A stretch of 64,000 nt of DNA, taken from contig CAYJNQ010000003.1 of assembly GCA_964371725.1 (NCBI GenBank), positions 59,629 through 123,628 on the forward strand. The letters run 5' to 3'. Shown piece after piece: positions 6,872 to 15,690 of the stretch. How positions within the stretch are numbered: the stretch's first letter is position 1; every line of letters starts with the position of its first letter. This stretch comes from JAAYCI01 sp964371725. Its GTDB lineage: Bacteria > Bacillota > Clostridia > Oscillospirales > Ruminococcaceae. The notes beneath the pieces are model-generated. The model did not search any database. It saw nothing but the letters and a program-made list of their open reading frames with translations, and had not been told where the DNA came from. The position numbers and the translations under genes are program-made.

Positions 6872-9832
6872 TTAGCTTGTGGTGCTGCCGGATAGAGAGT
6901 TTTGCAGCCAAGACATTTGCTCGTTCATCTCTTGAATGTATAGCTCCATAGAGTTGAACTGTGTCCAGTAGCGGTCGTACTCACTCCAGTAGCGGTCTTC
7001 CAAAGTGAGGAGTTGTTCGTCGATATCCTCAATTTGCTTGTAGATGTTGGAATTGACGTCGAGAGAATTGACACCGGCCTCCCGCGTGAGGTAGCCGGTT
7101 GAGCCGACGGCTTCGTTGATGGAGGTATTCAGCTGTTCCATGATGCCGCCGGGGCCGGCAAACAGGTTCATCACAGCCTCGGGGTCTTGCTCAAGAGCTG
7201 CAATCAAATCGGATTCGCTGCTGAGGTTGAAATGCCCGTCCTCGCTGTAGAAACTGGTGTCGATGCCCAAATCGTAAATGGCGATGGAACTGCCGAGGGG
7301 GCGCGTGTACATGGAGGAACGCATACTTTCCAAAATGCTGAAGAGGTTGTCATCCATACGAAGCAGACCCTCTTTGGATTTTTCCTCCCAGTTTTCTATC
7401 TCGGTATCCGACATACCGGCCTTCTGATCGGTGGTAAGCGGCGGATAATCCTTATAGGTGGCATCTGCCGTGTACATCTCGTTGAGCATGGTGATGGTTT
7501 CGTTATAAACGGTTAAAAATTCCTGCAAAGTTTCGGCAATCACCTCGGTGTCGCGCTCCACCACAACCTCGGTGGCCGCACCGGCTGCGCCCTCGCCCGC
7601 ATTGTAAAGGGAATTCACGGTGAAGGTCATGTTGTTGTACTCAAAGGTGTTGCTCGAACGCTCCAGCATCACGCCGTCAATCCAAACCTCGGCATTCGTG
7701 CCGTGGGTTATTTCAGTAGCATCGGCATTGGCGGCCTGGTGCAGTTTCACCTCATTGCTGCCAAATAGATTTTCTGTGTTTTCACCACCCGCGCCGCCGT
7801 CGATGAGGATGTCCATGGGAATGTCGATGCCCAAAATGCGGAAGCCGGCCGTATTTTTGTCAAATTCCACCGTGGCCGTAGAGCTTGGGTCTGCGGTGCG
7901 AATGGCCGTTTGCAGTTTTTCGGCCACCTGGTCTAAGGTGAGGCCGTTTAATTCATCGGCGGTAAGCACAATGGGAGAGGTGCCGTCGCCGTGTTGAACC
8001 GTGATGGAACCGCCGGTGCCAAACTGGATGCCGGCATCGCTTAAAGTGGTGGCGCCATCTGTGATTTGGGTGGAGGCATCACTTGCAAAGCCCAAGGTTT
8101 TCACATTGCTGTCCTGCGTGCCCGTAGGCATTTTGACAACGAGGGAATCCTTGTTGGCTGTGATGGTGAACTGGTCGCCATCGTAGGCAAATTCAATGCT
8201 TTGCTTGCCGTCGGCCATTGTGCCAAAGCTGCTGCGGAAAGATTCATTGAGCAACTCTGTAAACTCTTCGGCTGTGTAACGCTCATCAATGCCGGATTTT
8301 TGCGGAACCGTGAAGGTGTAGTCGCTGCCGTTTACATTGAATTTATAGGTGCCGCCATACTGATACTCACTGGCCGCAACAGCACTGGCGCTCGTCATTA
8401 CTTTGCCAATGCCATGCGAGCTATAATCACTGCCGCCTTCCACACCGAACAGGGCGCTGAGCAAGTTGCCCTCAGATTGGGACATCTCAATGGGGTTGAA
8501 GCTGTCGTCTGTATGGCCGGTTTCGGCGCGCTGAATGATGAATTTATCCTCGGCCTCTTGGTAGATGACCTTTACGCCGGCCTTGCTGTTGTTGATGTCG
8601 TTGATGATGGTGGAAAGGGAAGTGGTGGAGTCATAGGCGAAGTCCACCCCGTTGATAGAGAAAGAATGACGGCTTCCCTGCAGGGAGGTGGCAAAGTTCA
8701 AATCGTCCAATGCGAGGGAGGCGTTCAGCTTGTTGGAGATACCACTGGTGAGGCCGAACAACTCCATCGAGGTGTTGCTGCCGGTTAAAACCAAAGTGGA
8801 GGAAGAGCTGCCTGTGTCAAACGTGATGACGCCGCCGCTTGCCGACACCTCCACACCGGTGCCAAAAGCACGGCTGAGAGAGGTTGTTAAATCAGCCAGC
8901 AAGGCCGTGCCGCCGTCGCTCACTTTGGCATTGCCCTCTGCGTCCACGGTGGCAAGCGCTTCGAGGCTTTCGTAGCTGAGATAGATTTCCTGCTCGCGTC
9001 CGTCGAGCTCCACGGTGAAACTGGGCAGGTAGAGGTCGGAATCGATGGAGGCGCTGAAGGTGCCTTGCCCGCTGAGGTCCAAGAGGCCGTCGCCAAACAT
9101 CTGCATGGATAAATCGGCGTCTTGTGCATCTGCGTTGAGGTTGCCGTGCACACGAATGAAGGCATCGGGGTCATCGGCATAGATGGTTAATTTGTTGTTG
9201 ACAAAAGCGGCCTCACCGGCCACACCGGCCGCTTCAAATTCGGCGTTGATGATGTCGACAATTTCCTCGCTGCTTTTGCCGCCAAGAAGCTGTGGCGCGT
9301 TCTCCAAAGTGACACTTTGATCGCCTACCTGAATAACCAAGCTGGCATCCCTAGGCACATCGCCGCCTTTGGATTCGTAGAGGAGGTTGTTGGCCACCTC
9401 GGCATTGAAAGCACCGCTAACGGCGCCGCTGGTCACACCTTTTGTTTTGATGGAGTAAGCCGTGGCCAGCTGTGAAATGGAGGTGAGTTTGTAAGTGCCC
9501 GGGGAAGAGGAGCTGGTGGCGCTTACCGAAAAGGCGGGGTTTTGCCCGGCAATGGGTGTGCGCAATGTGGTGCTCATTTGGTTGAAAAATGAGCTCGACA
9601 ATAAGTTCGTAGAGGAGCTGAAACTCATATAACTTGTTTGCAGTGTTTTGAGCTGGGTAGCCACATCGCGATACATGGTTTGCTTATAAAGAAGCGTTTG
9701 CTTACTTTGTTCGGCGCTGTCAATTTTGGCTTGCGTGCCGGACAACATCTCCTTTACAACCGATTCCGTATCAATGCCGGACACAAGGCCGGCGTAACCG
9801 TTGCTGGAGTAACTGAGTGAATTGATGGCCAT
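6872..9832 (-). CDS. fliD: Flagellar hook-associated protein 2 (filament cap), unusually long
   Basis: Filament cap protein that folds and inserts flagellin at the filament tip. The N-terminal FliD domain (SGIDTESVVKEMLSGTQAKI) and the C-terminal coiled part (EDIDEQLLTLEDRYWSEYDRY to LQNSLSG) fit the family. The 986-residue length is well above the common 450-700, because of a long serine-, threonine- and glycine-rich middle. That middle has repeated beta-rich segments and two similar stretches of the FSINGVDFAYD / FNVNGSDYTFT type. The ATG at 9832 has AAGGAGG upstream; the frame to 9874 is not needed. A sigma-28-type promoter lies about 70 bp upstream. The enlarged middle is probably surface exposed. 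Confidence 0.95.
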   Translation of the reverse strand: MAINSLSYSSNGYAGLVSGIDTESVVKEMLSGTQAKIDSAEQSKQTLLYKQTMYRDVATQLKTLQTSYMSFSSSTNLLSSSFFNQMSTTLRTPIAGQNPAFSVSATSSSSPGTYKLTSISQLATAYSIKTKGVTSGAVSGAFNAEVANNLLYESKGGDVPRDASLVIQVGDQSVTLENAPQLLGGKSSEEIVDIINAEFEAAGVAGEAAFVNNKLTIYADDPDAFIRVHGNLNADAQDADLSMQMFGDGLLDLSGQGTFSASIDSDLYLPSFTVELDGREQEIYLSYESLEALATVDAEGNAKVSDGGTALLADLTTSLSRAFGTGVEVSASGGVITFDTGSSSSTLVLTGSNTSMELFGLTSGISNKLNASLALDDLNFATSLQGSRHSFSINGVDFAYDSTTSLSTIINDINNSKAGVKVIYQEAEDKFIIQRAETGHTDDSFNPIEMSQSEGNLLSALFGVEGGSDYSSHGIGKVMTSASAVAASEYQYGGTYKFNVNGSDYTFTVPQKSGIDERYTAEEFTELLNESFRSSFGTMADGKQSIEFAYDGDQFTITANKDSLVVKMPTGTQDSNVKTLGFASDASTQITDGATTLSDAGIQFGTGGSITVQHGDGTSPIVLTADELNGLTLDQVAEKLQTAIRTADPSSTATVEFDKNTAGFRILGIDIPMDILIDGGAGGENTENLFGSNEVKLHQAANADATEITHGTNAEVWIDGVMLERSSNTFEYNNMTFTVNSLYNAGEGAAGAATEVVVERDTEVIAETLQEFLTVYNETITMLNEMYTADATYKDYPPLTTDQKAGMSDTEIENWEEKSKEGLLRMDDNLFSILESMRSSMYTRPLGSSIAIYDLGIDTSFYSEDGHFNLSSESDLIAALEQDPEAVMNLFAGPGGIMEQLNTSINEAVGSTGYLTREAGVNSLDVNSNIYKQIEDIDEQLLTLEDRYWSEYDRYWTQFNSMELYIQEMNEQMSWLQNSLSGSTTS

Positions 9833-9900
9833 GGAAAAGCCCTCCTTACAGGCATAAAATATAAGTTTATACAATGGTTATACATTGTGTTCATATAATA

Positions 9901-9928
9901 TATTCGGCACGAAAATGAAAAGCATTAG
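9901..9928 (-). promoter_or_regulatory. Sigma-28 (SigD)-type promoter for fliD-fliS
   Basis: On the minus strand CTAAT is followed after 15 bases by GCCGAATA, close to the flagellar sigma consensus TAAA-N15-GCCGATAA. It sits between the stop of the upstream gene and the fliD start. This is where a late, filament-stage promoter is expected. Confidence 0.7.
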
Positions 9929-9944
9929 TGTTTTAAAGAGAAAA

Positions 9945-10415
9945 TCAAACTTTTGTGCTTGTGAAATGGCCGGATGAAGGTTGGTTGCCAAGACTGGAAA
10001 GGTATTTCTTGATTTTGGGCAGGTTGTGGTTTTCTTTTATCTTCTGAAAAGCTTCTTGCTTAAGGCTTTCTAAGCGCACGACAACCGAAGGTTCCAGTTT
10101 CTGAATGCGTGCCATGACACTGCGCATCTGTTGGCTTAGTTCAAAAAGAGGGCGCAGTGTTTCGGGAACCTCTTCATAGCGCGCATGCGCATAGGTGATT
10201 TTTGCATACAGAGCCCCTTTTTCTTCCTTGATGCAAAGCGCTTCGATTTCAGCACAAATTTCGTCTATTTCATTTGCGAGCTGCCCGCGTTTTATGATAT
10301 AATCACCTAGGTCATCCGCTTTGCAGTGCAACATTTCCTGTGTGGCCAGCTCATAGGCTGAAAATTTATCTTTTTTCTTTTGAAGCAAATCATATATTTG
10401 TGCGACAACGTCCAT
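9945..10415 (-). CDS. Uncharacterised helical protein, possible flagellar export chaperone
   Basis: The 156-residue product begins MDVVAQIYDLLQKK. It is almost entirely helical and charged, with coiled-coil-like stretches (YIIKRGQLANEIDEICAEIEA; VVVRLESLKQEAFQKIKE). Size, composition and position directly upstream of fliD resemble the FlgN/FliT class of export chaperones. I see no diagnostic motif, so this is inference from context. The ATG at 10415 has AAAGGGG eight bases upstream. It is divergent from the plus-strand gene at 10465, with only 49 bp between the two starts. Confidence 0.7.
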   Translation of the reverse strand: MDVVAQIYDLLQKKKDKFSAYELATQEMLHCKADDLGDYIIKRGQLANEIDEICAEIEALCIKEEKGALYAKITYAHARYEEVPETLRPLFELSQQMRSVMARIQKLEPSVVVRLESLKQEAFQKIKENHNLPKIKKYLSSLGNQPSSGHFTSTKV

Positions 10416-10464
10416 GTGGCAAACCCCTTTCCAAAAATACATAAGCGTAAAATAGGAGAAGCAA

Positions 10465-11073
10465 ATGAGGGAATATTATCCGTTTCCGGCCTTGCTGAAA
10501 ACAGAGTACAACGAAATTGAAGAGCTGGGGCATGCGCAAATTGCGCCAAGGGGAAATGCGCTTAATTTCTACGGTGATTTTGTGCCGCTTGTGCCCCTTG
10601 GGCATCCCGCCACAGTTCAGTGGGTTTTGGGAGAGCGAGTGCTGGCCACATTTGAGGGCGACACCTACCTTTCTACCTCCTCTATGCTACAGTTAACCGA
10701 TTTGGAAGAAGGGAAATTGGCGACGGCTCGAACCCTGTTTCAAACCAATACAAAGTTGCCGGCTATGATTGCAAACTCGAACAAGAAAAAAGTGGAGCAG
10801 CAGGCGGTGCAGGTTCTATATTTATCCATGGGGCTTGTGAAGCTGTTGTGCAAGGGTGATATTGCAGAGGGGCAAGAGCTGTACCTGTATGCACAGGCCG
10901 ACTTTTTAACCCTGAACGCCCTGCAGCTCACCGTGCATAAAAAACTGGATTTCCACGAGGGGGAAAAACTTGTGCTGTGCGAGGTGGAAAGCATGACGCA
11001 AGAAAATTATATATCGCTAAGTGCCTACACGGCAAAACTGGAAAAACAGGCAGAGGCAGAATGGCAAGAATAG
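10465..11073 (+). CDS. Hypothetical protein inside the flagellar block
   Basis: The 202-residue product is not recognised. It is the only plus-strand gene in the first 16 kb. The ATG has TAGGAG upstream at normal spacing, and the frame is clean. The protein looks largely beta-structured, with two similar segments (ATVQWVLGERVLATFEGDTY and GQELYLYAQADFLTLNALQL) suggesting a duplicated barrel. It has a helical link (VEQQAVQVLYLSMGLVKLLC) and a charged C-terminal helix. There is no signal peptide or membrane helix. The layout recalls the flagellar brake (YcgR/PilZ) proteins, but the PilZ signature RxxxR...DxSxxG is not present, so I do not assign it. It converges on csrA with a 9-bp gap. Confidence 0.75.
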   Translation: MREYYPFPALLKTEYNEIEELGHAQIAPRGNALNFYGDFVPLVPLGHPATVQWVLGERVLATFEGDTYLSTSSMLQLTDLEEGKLATARTLFQTNTKLPAMIANSNKKKVEQQAVQVLYLSMGLVKLLCKGDIAEGQELYLYAQADFLTLNALQLTVHKKLDFHEGEKLVLCEVESMTQENYISLSAYTAKLEKQAEAEWQE

Positions 11074-11082
11074 AAAGCCTGT

Positions 11083-11352
11083 CTAGGGTTCTTTTTTTGG
11101 CGAAGTTGCCTCGCGCGAGGTGGATTCCGCTTGCAGGCCCAAGGCCAAAGCCTGTAGGGCAAGGCTGCTGGCAGAGCTTGCGGCCTGTTGATTGGCCTGC
11201 AAAGTTTCACTGAGCTCGTTGCGCAAAATTTTGATGTGCTTTGGCGCATTGATGCCCACGCGCACCTTGTCTCCTGATATTTCGGTGATGGTGATTTCCA
11301 CCTCGTCGCCAACGGTGAACCCTTGGCCGAGTTTTCTTGTTAAAATCAGCAT
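11083..11352 (-). CDS. csrA: Translational regulator CsrA
   Basis: Small RNA-binding dimer that blocks translation of target mRNAs, typically flagellin in Firmicutes. The core is intact: MLILTRKLGQ, the central strands through EVEITITEIS and KVRVGINAP, and the HIKILRNEL helix. At 89 residues it carries a longer alanine-, serine- and leucine-rich tail than the usual 70-75. The start overlaps the end of fliW by seven bases, matching the FliW-CsrA antagonist pair of Bacillus. No flagellin gene follows, which differs from the Bacillus order. Confidence 0.97.
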   Translation of the reverse strand: MLILTRKLGQGFTVGDEVEITITEISGDKVRVGINAPKHIKILRNELSETLQANQQAASSASSLALQALALGLQAESTSREATSPKKEP

Positions 11353-11783
11353 GAGCTGTCCTCCTGCTCTTCAAACAGATGCATACGCAAGGGAAAGTCC
11401 TCGTCCAAAATCACTTGTGTGGCCAGTCGGTTTTCCGTGTTGATGACGAGTGGGCTTTTCATGTTGACAGTGGTTTTGCGAAAATCATCCGGAACAATGG
11501 CAATTAGGCGCAAAGCAATGGGCCCCACATTGCCCAGCAAGGCGGCGGTTTCCTTTGAAATGGTGGGGGCGTAAGGCAAACTCAGCGTTTGTGGGTCCAA
11601 CACAACAAAGCACACATCGGGCCGCTCGGCCGATTGTAAAAATGAAATACCGGCCTCGGTGCCCTCGTAGCTCAGTAAGGCAAAATAGCGAAGACCCTCA
11701 TAGCCAAAAATGGGTTCGGGAAAAAACAAAAGTTCGCTTTCGTCCAAATCAATCAGGCCGAAATCTCGTGTGCTCAGTTTCAT
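11346..11783 (-). CDS. fliW: Flagellar assembly factor FliW
   Basis: Allosteric antagonist of CsrA that couples flagellin level to its translation. The 145-residue product contains the FliW signature: LLFFPEPIFGYEGLRYFAL near the N-terminus and a C-terminal GPIALRLIAIVPDDF...NMKSPLVINTENRLATQVIL. The ATG at 11783 has AAAGGAG upstream. The much longer open frame to 12023 runs through a hairpin and is not coding. It precedes and overlaps csrA. Confidence 0.96.
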   Translation of the reverse strand: MKLSTRDFGLIDLDESELLFFPEPIFGYEGLRYFALLSYEGTEAGISFLQSAERPDVCFVVLDPQTLSLPYAPTISKETAALLGNVGPIALRLIAIVPDDFRKTTVNMKSPLVINTENRLATQVILDEDFPLRMHLFEEQEDSSC

Positions 11784-11842
11784 AGGCGTGCAGTCTCCTT
11801 TGTTTTGTGCCGTGGTGGCAGGGGGTTGTGGCCAAAAGATGA

Positions 11843-11875
11843 AAACGGCTATGCGGCTTTGCCGCATAGCCGTTT
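11843..11875 (-). terminator. Strong hairpin between the DUF6470 gene and fliW
   Basis: A perfect 15-bp inverted repeat (AAACGGCTATGCGGC) with a 3-base loop. On the minus strand it is followed by a weak T-rich stretch (TTTTCATCTTTT). It may act as a partial terminator or mRNA-stabilising hairpin separating flgM-flgL transcription from fliW-csrA. Confidence 0.55.
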
Positions 11876-11904
11876 GTTTTCCTCTAATCCAAGGGGCTTG
11901 TGTG

Positions 11905-12498
11905 CTAGGCTTGGCTTTCAAAATCGGGCGAGGCACTGGGTGGCACATAATGGAACCCACCGATATACTCAATGTCGAGAGAGGCATATTGAGAAAAGAC
12001 CAATGAAAAAGAACCCGGCACAAAATCCAATTGAGCCTTATTGATGTTCCAATCGGCTCGAATGCTGCCGGGGTTGTAGCTTGTGTGCACCTTGGCCGGC
12101 ATGTATTGAATTTCTACAGGAGACAAAGGCATGAGCACAAGTTCCCCTTTGTTGTGCAAACTGCTTTGCCCCCAGAGCGTGTCGGGGATGTTCGTATTCT
12201 GAGAGATTTTGGCCAATTGGTTGCCAATTTCGGCATAGCTGGCCGTGGCCTCTTTTGCGGCCTCAAAACCCAAATCGGCCTCGTGCTCGGCGCCTTCCAC
12301 CACACCCTTGAACCCCATGTCGCTTCGCCTGCGCACAGAATCCATTTCAAGGCGTCCGCTCTCTTGGCGCATATTTAAGGACGCGCGCTGTGTAACACGC
12401 TCCACCTGAGGTTTTGGTTGGCTGATTTCCAACCGGGCCCGCTCAATTTGATACTCGTACTGTGCGGGAACACTGGTAATTTGTAACAACGGTTTCAT
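11905..12498 (-). CDS. DUF6470 family protein (YviE-like)
   Basis: Conserved flagellar-locus protein of unknown role. In Bacillus subtilis the equivalent gene yviE lies between flgL and fliW, exactly as here. The 197-residue product begins MKPLLQITSVPAQYEYQIER and has an ARLEISQPKPQVE segment. It also has heptad-like middle helices and a C-terminal INKAQLDFVPGSFSLVFSQY region. No signal peptide or membrane helix is visible. The family assignment comes from this pattern plus synteny. Confidence 0.85.
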   Translation of the reverse strand: MKPLLQITSVPAQYEYQIERARLEISQPKPQVERVTQRASLNMRQESGRLEMDSVRRRSDMGFKGVVEGAEHEADLGFEAAKEATASYAEIGNQLAKISQNTNIPDTLWGQSSLHNKGELVLMPLSPVEIQYMPAKVHTSYNPGSIRADWNINKAQLDFVPGSFSLVFSQYASLDIEYIGGFHYVPPSASPDFESQA

Positions 12499-12580
12499 TA
12501 TTTAAGCTCACCCCTTGTCTATCATCCGCATGATTCAATCACACATCTTTAAAAACAGAAAGCCGTTTTCGTTCGTGAAA

Positions 12581-13597
12581 CTAGCGCAAGAAATTGAATA
12601 GGGTCTCCGGCAAAATTTTGCTGCCAAGCTGCAAGGTGATCATCCAACTTCTTTCATAGGTCTTGTTAAACATCATCTCCTCGGCCACGTCAATGAATTC
12701 AAGGTCATTTTGGTTTTCCGAGAGATTGATATACTCGTTTTCCAAACGGAGCGCCGTATTGTCGAGCAAAGAGGAGCGCGCCCCAATTTCGGTGATGGCA
12801 ACCAGCAAGTTGTCCATGGTGGTGGGCAGAGCCGTCAAGTTTGCATCCAGCCCGTCCATGTCGCTTGATCGCAAATTGTTTGCAATGTCTCCAAACAGGC
12901 TCCAAACATTCAGTGGCATCCCGTTTGCATCTTTGCCAAAACCAAAGCTTTCCACGCCCGAGAACGTATCCAAAAAAGCGGTGTTCTCGTCCACTTGGCC
13001 GCTGCCATCATCCTGATAGCCAAAGCCAATGTCCACATAGTTTGGCGTGTTGTAAGGAATGGGAACATCCAAATAGGTGGGGTTTCCATCGACTCCGGCC
13101 ACCATGCTGTCCACGGGTGTGCCGTTGTACTGCAGCTGGTCGCCCACAATGGAAAATGGTGCGGTGTGCGGCTCGGCCCCGCCGGAAGCGGCAAAAAGGA
13201 AACTGTCGCTGTAAGAGCTGTTCATGATTTGGAAAACCTCGCCTTGCAAGCTTTCCACTTCGGCTGCAATTTTGCTGCGGTCCTCCTCTGAAATGGTGCC
13301 GTTCAGGCTTTGAATGACAAGCTCCTGTGCACGGTTCACAAGGGTTACAGTGGTGCGCAGGCCATCCTCTGCAGAATCGGCACGCCCTTGCGCCTCTTTC
13401 ACCGTGGTTTGGTAGCGCACATTGTCATCCAACAAAACGCGCGTGCGAAGCGCCTTTGTGGCATTGGTTACATCTTCAAAGCTTTTGTTAAAGGCCCGCC
13501 CGCTGCTGAGTTTGTCGTTGGACGTGTTCAGCTGGTTCAAATTGCGGTTCATCCGGCTGAGATAGTTGCGGGTCATAGACTGATGCGTGATGCGCAT
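12581..13597 (-). CDS. flgL: Flagellar hook-associated protein 3
   Basis: Junction protein between hook and filament, flagellin-like. The 338-residue product starts MRITHQSMTRNYLSRMNRNL. It has the conserved KLSSGRAFNKSFEDVTNATKA helix, and a C-terminal helix ending in MMFNKTYERSWMITLQLGSK. It follows flgK on the same strand with a 42-bp gap. Confidence 0.96.
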   Translation of the reverse strand: MRITHQSMTRNYLSRMNRNLNQLNTSNDKLSSGRAFNKSFEDVTNATKALRTRVLLDDNVRYQTTVKEAQGRADSAEDGLRTTVTLVNRAQELVIQSLNGTISEEDRSKIAAEVESLQGEVFQIMNSSYSDSFLFAASGGAEPHTAPFSIVGDQLQYNGTPVDSMVAGVDGNPTYLDVPIPYNTPNYVDIGFGYQDDGSGQVDENTAFLDTFSGVESFGFGKDANGMPLNVWSLFGDIANNLRSSDMDGLDANLTALPTTMDNLLVAITEIGARSSLLDNTALRLENEYINLSENQNDLEFIDVAEEMMFNKTYERSWMITLQLGSKILPETLFNFLR

Positions 13598-13639
13598 AGA
13601 CGTGTCCTCCGTGAAAAATGATTTCTATTGGGAAAAGCA

Positions 13640-15148
13640 CTAGCGGCCCACAACACCGGTGCCGTTGATGAGCTTGTCGAGCATTTCGTCCAGCGTGGTG
13701 AACACACGGGCCACAGCGTCGTAGGCTTTTTGATACATCATCATATCTACGCCTTCTTCGTCCATGGAAACACCCGAGATGGACTGCACTTGGTCGAGCA
13801 AATCGTTGGAAACGGTGAGCACTGCTTCCAGGCGTGTGTTGTTATAGGAAAGGTCGTTGCCCAGCTTTGTGGCAGAATAGAATTGGATGTATTCCTGCAT
13901 GTTGCCGGTGAATTCGCCAAAATCCATGTCTTCTTGGAAAAGCCGATACACTTTTGCGGCAAAGCTGTTGTCGTCGCCACCGTTTTCGAGCTTGTCTTGC
14001 ACATCCTCTAAAATATAGGATGAATTGGCCGACCACTCGGCGTTGATACGAATGGAAGCCGCATTCGGGTTGTTGTCGTTTTCAAAGGTGAACAGGGTTT
14101 TGTATTGTGCAGGGTCTGTGTTTTCGATGGCGATGACATTGTTGAAAGCTTCGGCAAAGGTGATGGCGAAATTGTCGATTTTTTCTTTATAGTATAAAAT
14201 GCCCTGAGAATAGTTTGAGTTGTCTTCGTTGATGGTGTGCACGCCGCGGCCATTTAACGCGTCGACGTAACCGCGCAAAGAACCTGTGGAAAAATTGGCG
14301 TCTATACCGGAATCGTTCCAGTAAATGCGCACGGTGGGATAGCCTTCATCTATCTCCACAGTATCGTAAGCCAGCGATTCATATTCTACACCGCTCACCA
14401 CTTCATGGCCGCCAAGCGTAACGGTTACCATGCCGTTGTCTTCTTCTTGATAGAAGATATCGCCGTAGTAAGAAAGCTGGTCAAGCAACACGTTGCGTTG
14501 GTCGAGCAGTTCCAACGGTTGATAGTTCATGTTGCCCACATCGATGCTGTTGAAAATTTCCTTGGAAATTTCGTCGTTTAAAGTGGCAATGCCCTGCAAA
14601 ATGGCATTGACATCATTCACTTCCTGTTGCACGCTGTCGCTATGTTGCACCCACACATTGTCCAGTTTTTGAGACATTTGGTGGAAGATGGAAACAATTT
14701 GCTCGGCGTTTGCCAAAATGTTGGCGGCGTTTGTGGTTTCGCCCGGTTTTTGCAAAAGCTCATTCCAAGACGTTTCAAACTCCAGCATAGCCGAGGACAT
14801 CAATGCCGGCGAAATTTCGTCGATGGCACTGCTGACATCGGTTAAAATATTGGACATAACGTCGTGATAACCCACATCGGCATACTCCTCGCGAAAGCGT
14901 TTGTCGAGGAAGGGGTCGCGAATTTGAGAAATGCCGTAGGTGGCAACACCCTGCCCGGCAAGCGGAACAGAGTTTTGCGCAAATTTGCTGTAGCGCATAT
15001 CAATGTTCAGTGAAACATGGTCGGCCCGCTGGCGCGTGTAGCCGGTGGTGCCAACATTGCTCAGGTTGTTCGATACAATGTCCAAAGATTTTTGTTGTGT
15101 CATCATGCCGCGCGTGGCGGTTTCAAAACCCATAAAAGTAGGTCTCAT
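13640..15148 (-). CDS. flgK: Flagellar hook-associated protein 1
   Basis: Hook-filament junction protein. The 502-residue product begins MRPTFMGFETATRGMMTQQK and carries LDIVSNNLSNVGTTGYTRQR, the rod/hook family N-terminal signature. Its C-terminal segment, MMMYQKAYDAVARVFTTLDE, is equally typical. It lies between flgN and flgL, as in Bacillus. Confidence 0.97.
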   Translation of the reverse strand: MRPTFMGFETATRGMMTQQKSLDIVSNNLSNVGTTGYTRQRADHVSLNIDMRYSKFAQNSVPLAGQGVATYGISQIRDPFLDKRFREEYADVGYHDVMSNILTDVSSAIDEISPALMSSAMLEFETSWNELLQKPGETTNAANILANAEQIVSIFHQMSQKLDNVWVQHSDSVQQEVNDVNAILQGIATLNDEISKEIFNSIDVGNMNYQPLELLDQRNVLLDQLSYYGDIFYQEEDNGMVTVTLGGHEVVSGVEYESLAYDTVEIDEGYPTVRIYWNDSGIDANFSTGSLRGYVDALNGRGVHTINEDNSNYSQGILYYKEKIDNFAITFAEAFNNVIAIENTDPAQYKTLFTFENDNNPNAASIRINAEWSANSSYILEDVQDKLENGGDDNSFAAKVYRLFQEDMDFGEFTGNMQEYIQFYSATKLGNDLSYNNTRLEAVLTVSNDLLDQVQSISGVSMDEEGVDMMMYQKAYDAVARVFTTLDEMLDKLINGTGVVGR

Positions 15149-15169
15149 TGTGTGTACCCCTCTGTTGTG

Positions 15170-15661
15170 TTAAGCTTTGCTTTGTAAAAGCCCGCTGGAA
15201 TTGTCTTCGCCCTGTGTTAAACGTGTGTAGGAATCGCTGCCATGGGCTCCGTCTTTGGCGGTGCCGGGTAGTGTTGCGGTGGGATTCAACTGTTGCAAGT
15301 TGTCTTTGGCCACCACCATGGATTTGTTGTTAAAAAAGCGAATTTCCTGCACATTGCGCTCAAAACTGTCGTATAAAGTGCGTAGAGTGCGCAAATCTGT
15401 GTTGTCTTGCTTATCTAGAATTTGGCGAAAGCTCAAATCGGCATAGCCCGCTTTGGTTTGCAAATCGAAGCGTTTCGCCTCGTAGTTTTCAAGCTTTTTT
15501 GCGTTCGCCTGTGAAACGACAATGCTTTGTTCTATTCTGGCCAGCTCTTTGCTTTGTAAGGCCAAAAACTTGCCTCGTTCGTCGTCGAGCATCTTTTCTA
15601 AGAAGGCAGAGTACTCACCCATGAAGGTGAAATATTCCCTCTCCACAGAAGACATAGGCAT
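15170..15661 (-). CDS. flgN: FlgN-family flagellar export chaperone
   Basis: Predicted chaperone for FlgK and FlgL. The 163-residue, mostly helical product starts MPMSSVEREYFTFMGEY; a start two codons later (MSSVERE, 15655) is possible. Long coiled-coil-prone helices (EKMLDDERGKFLALQSKELA) precede a polar tail. It sits between flgM and flgK, the position of yvyG/flgN in Bacillus. Sequence conservation in this family is low, so synteny carries most weight. Confidence 0.86.
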   Translation of the reverse strand: MPMSSVEREYFTFMGEYSAFLEKMLDDERGKFLALQSKELARIEQSIVVSQANAKKLENYEAKRFDLQTKAGYADLSFRQILDKQDNTDLRTLRTLYDSFERNVQEIRFFNNKSMVVAKDNLQQLNPTATLPGTAKDGAHGSDSYTRLTQGEDNSSGLLQSKA

Positions 15662-15690
15662 AAGGCCTCCTCCGTTTTCCTTAAGTTTCG

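Noticed and set aside
11784..12023. N-terminal extension of FliW
   Set aside because: It includes the 15-bp hairpin at 11843 and overlaps the DUF6470 gene; the ATG at 11783 has a good site.
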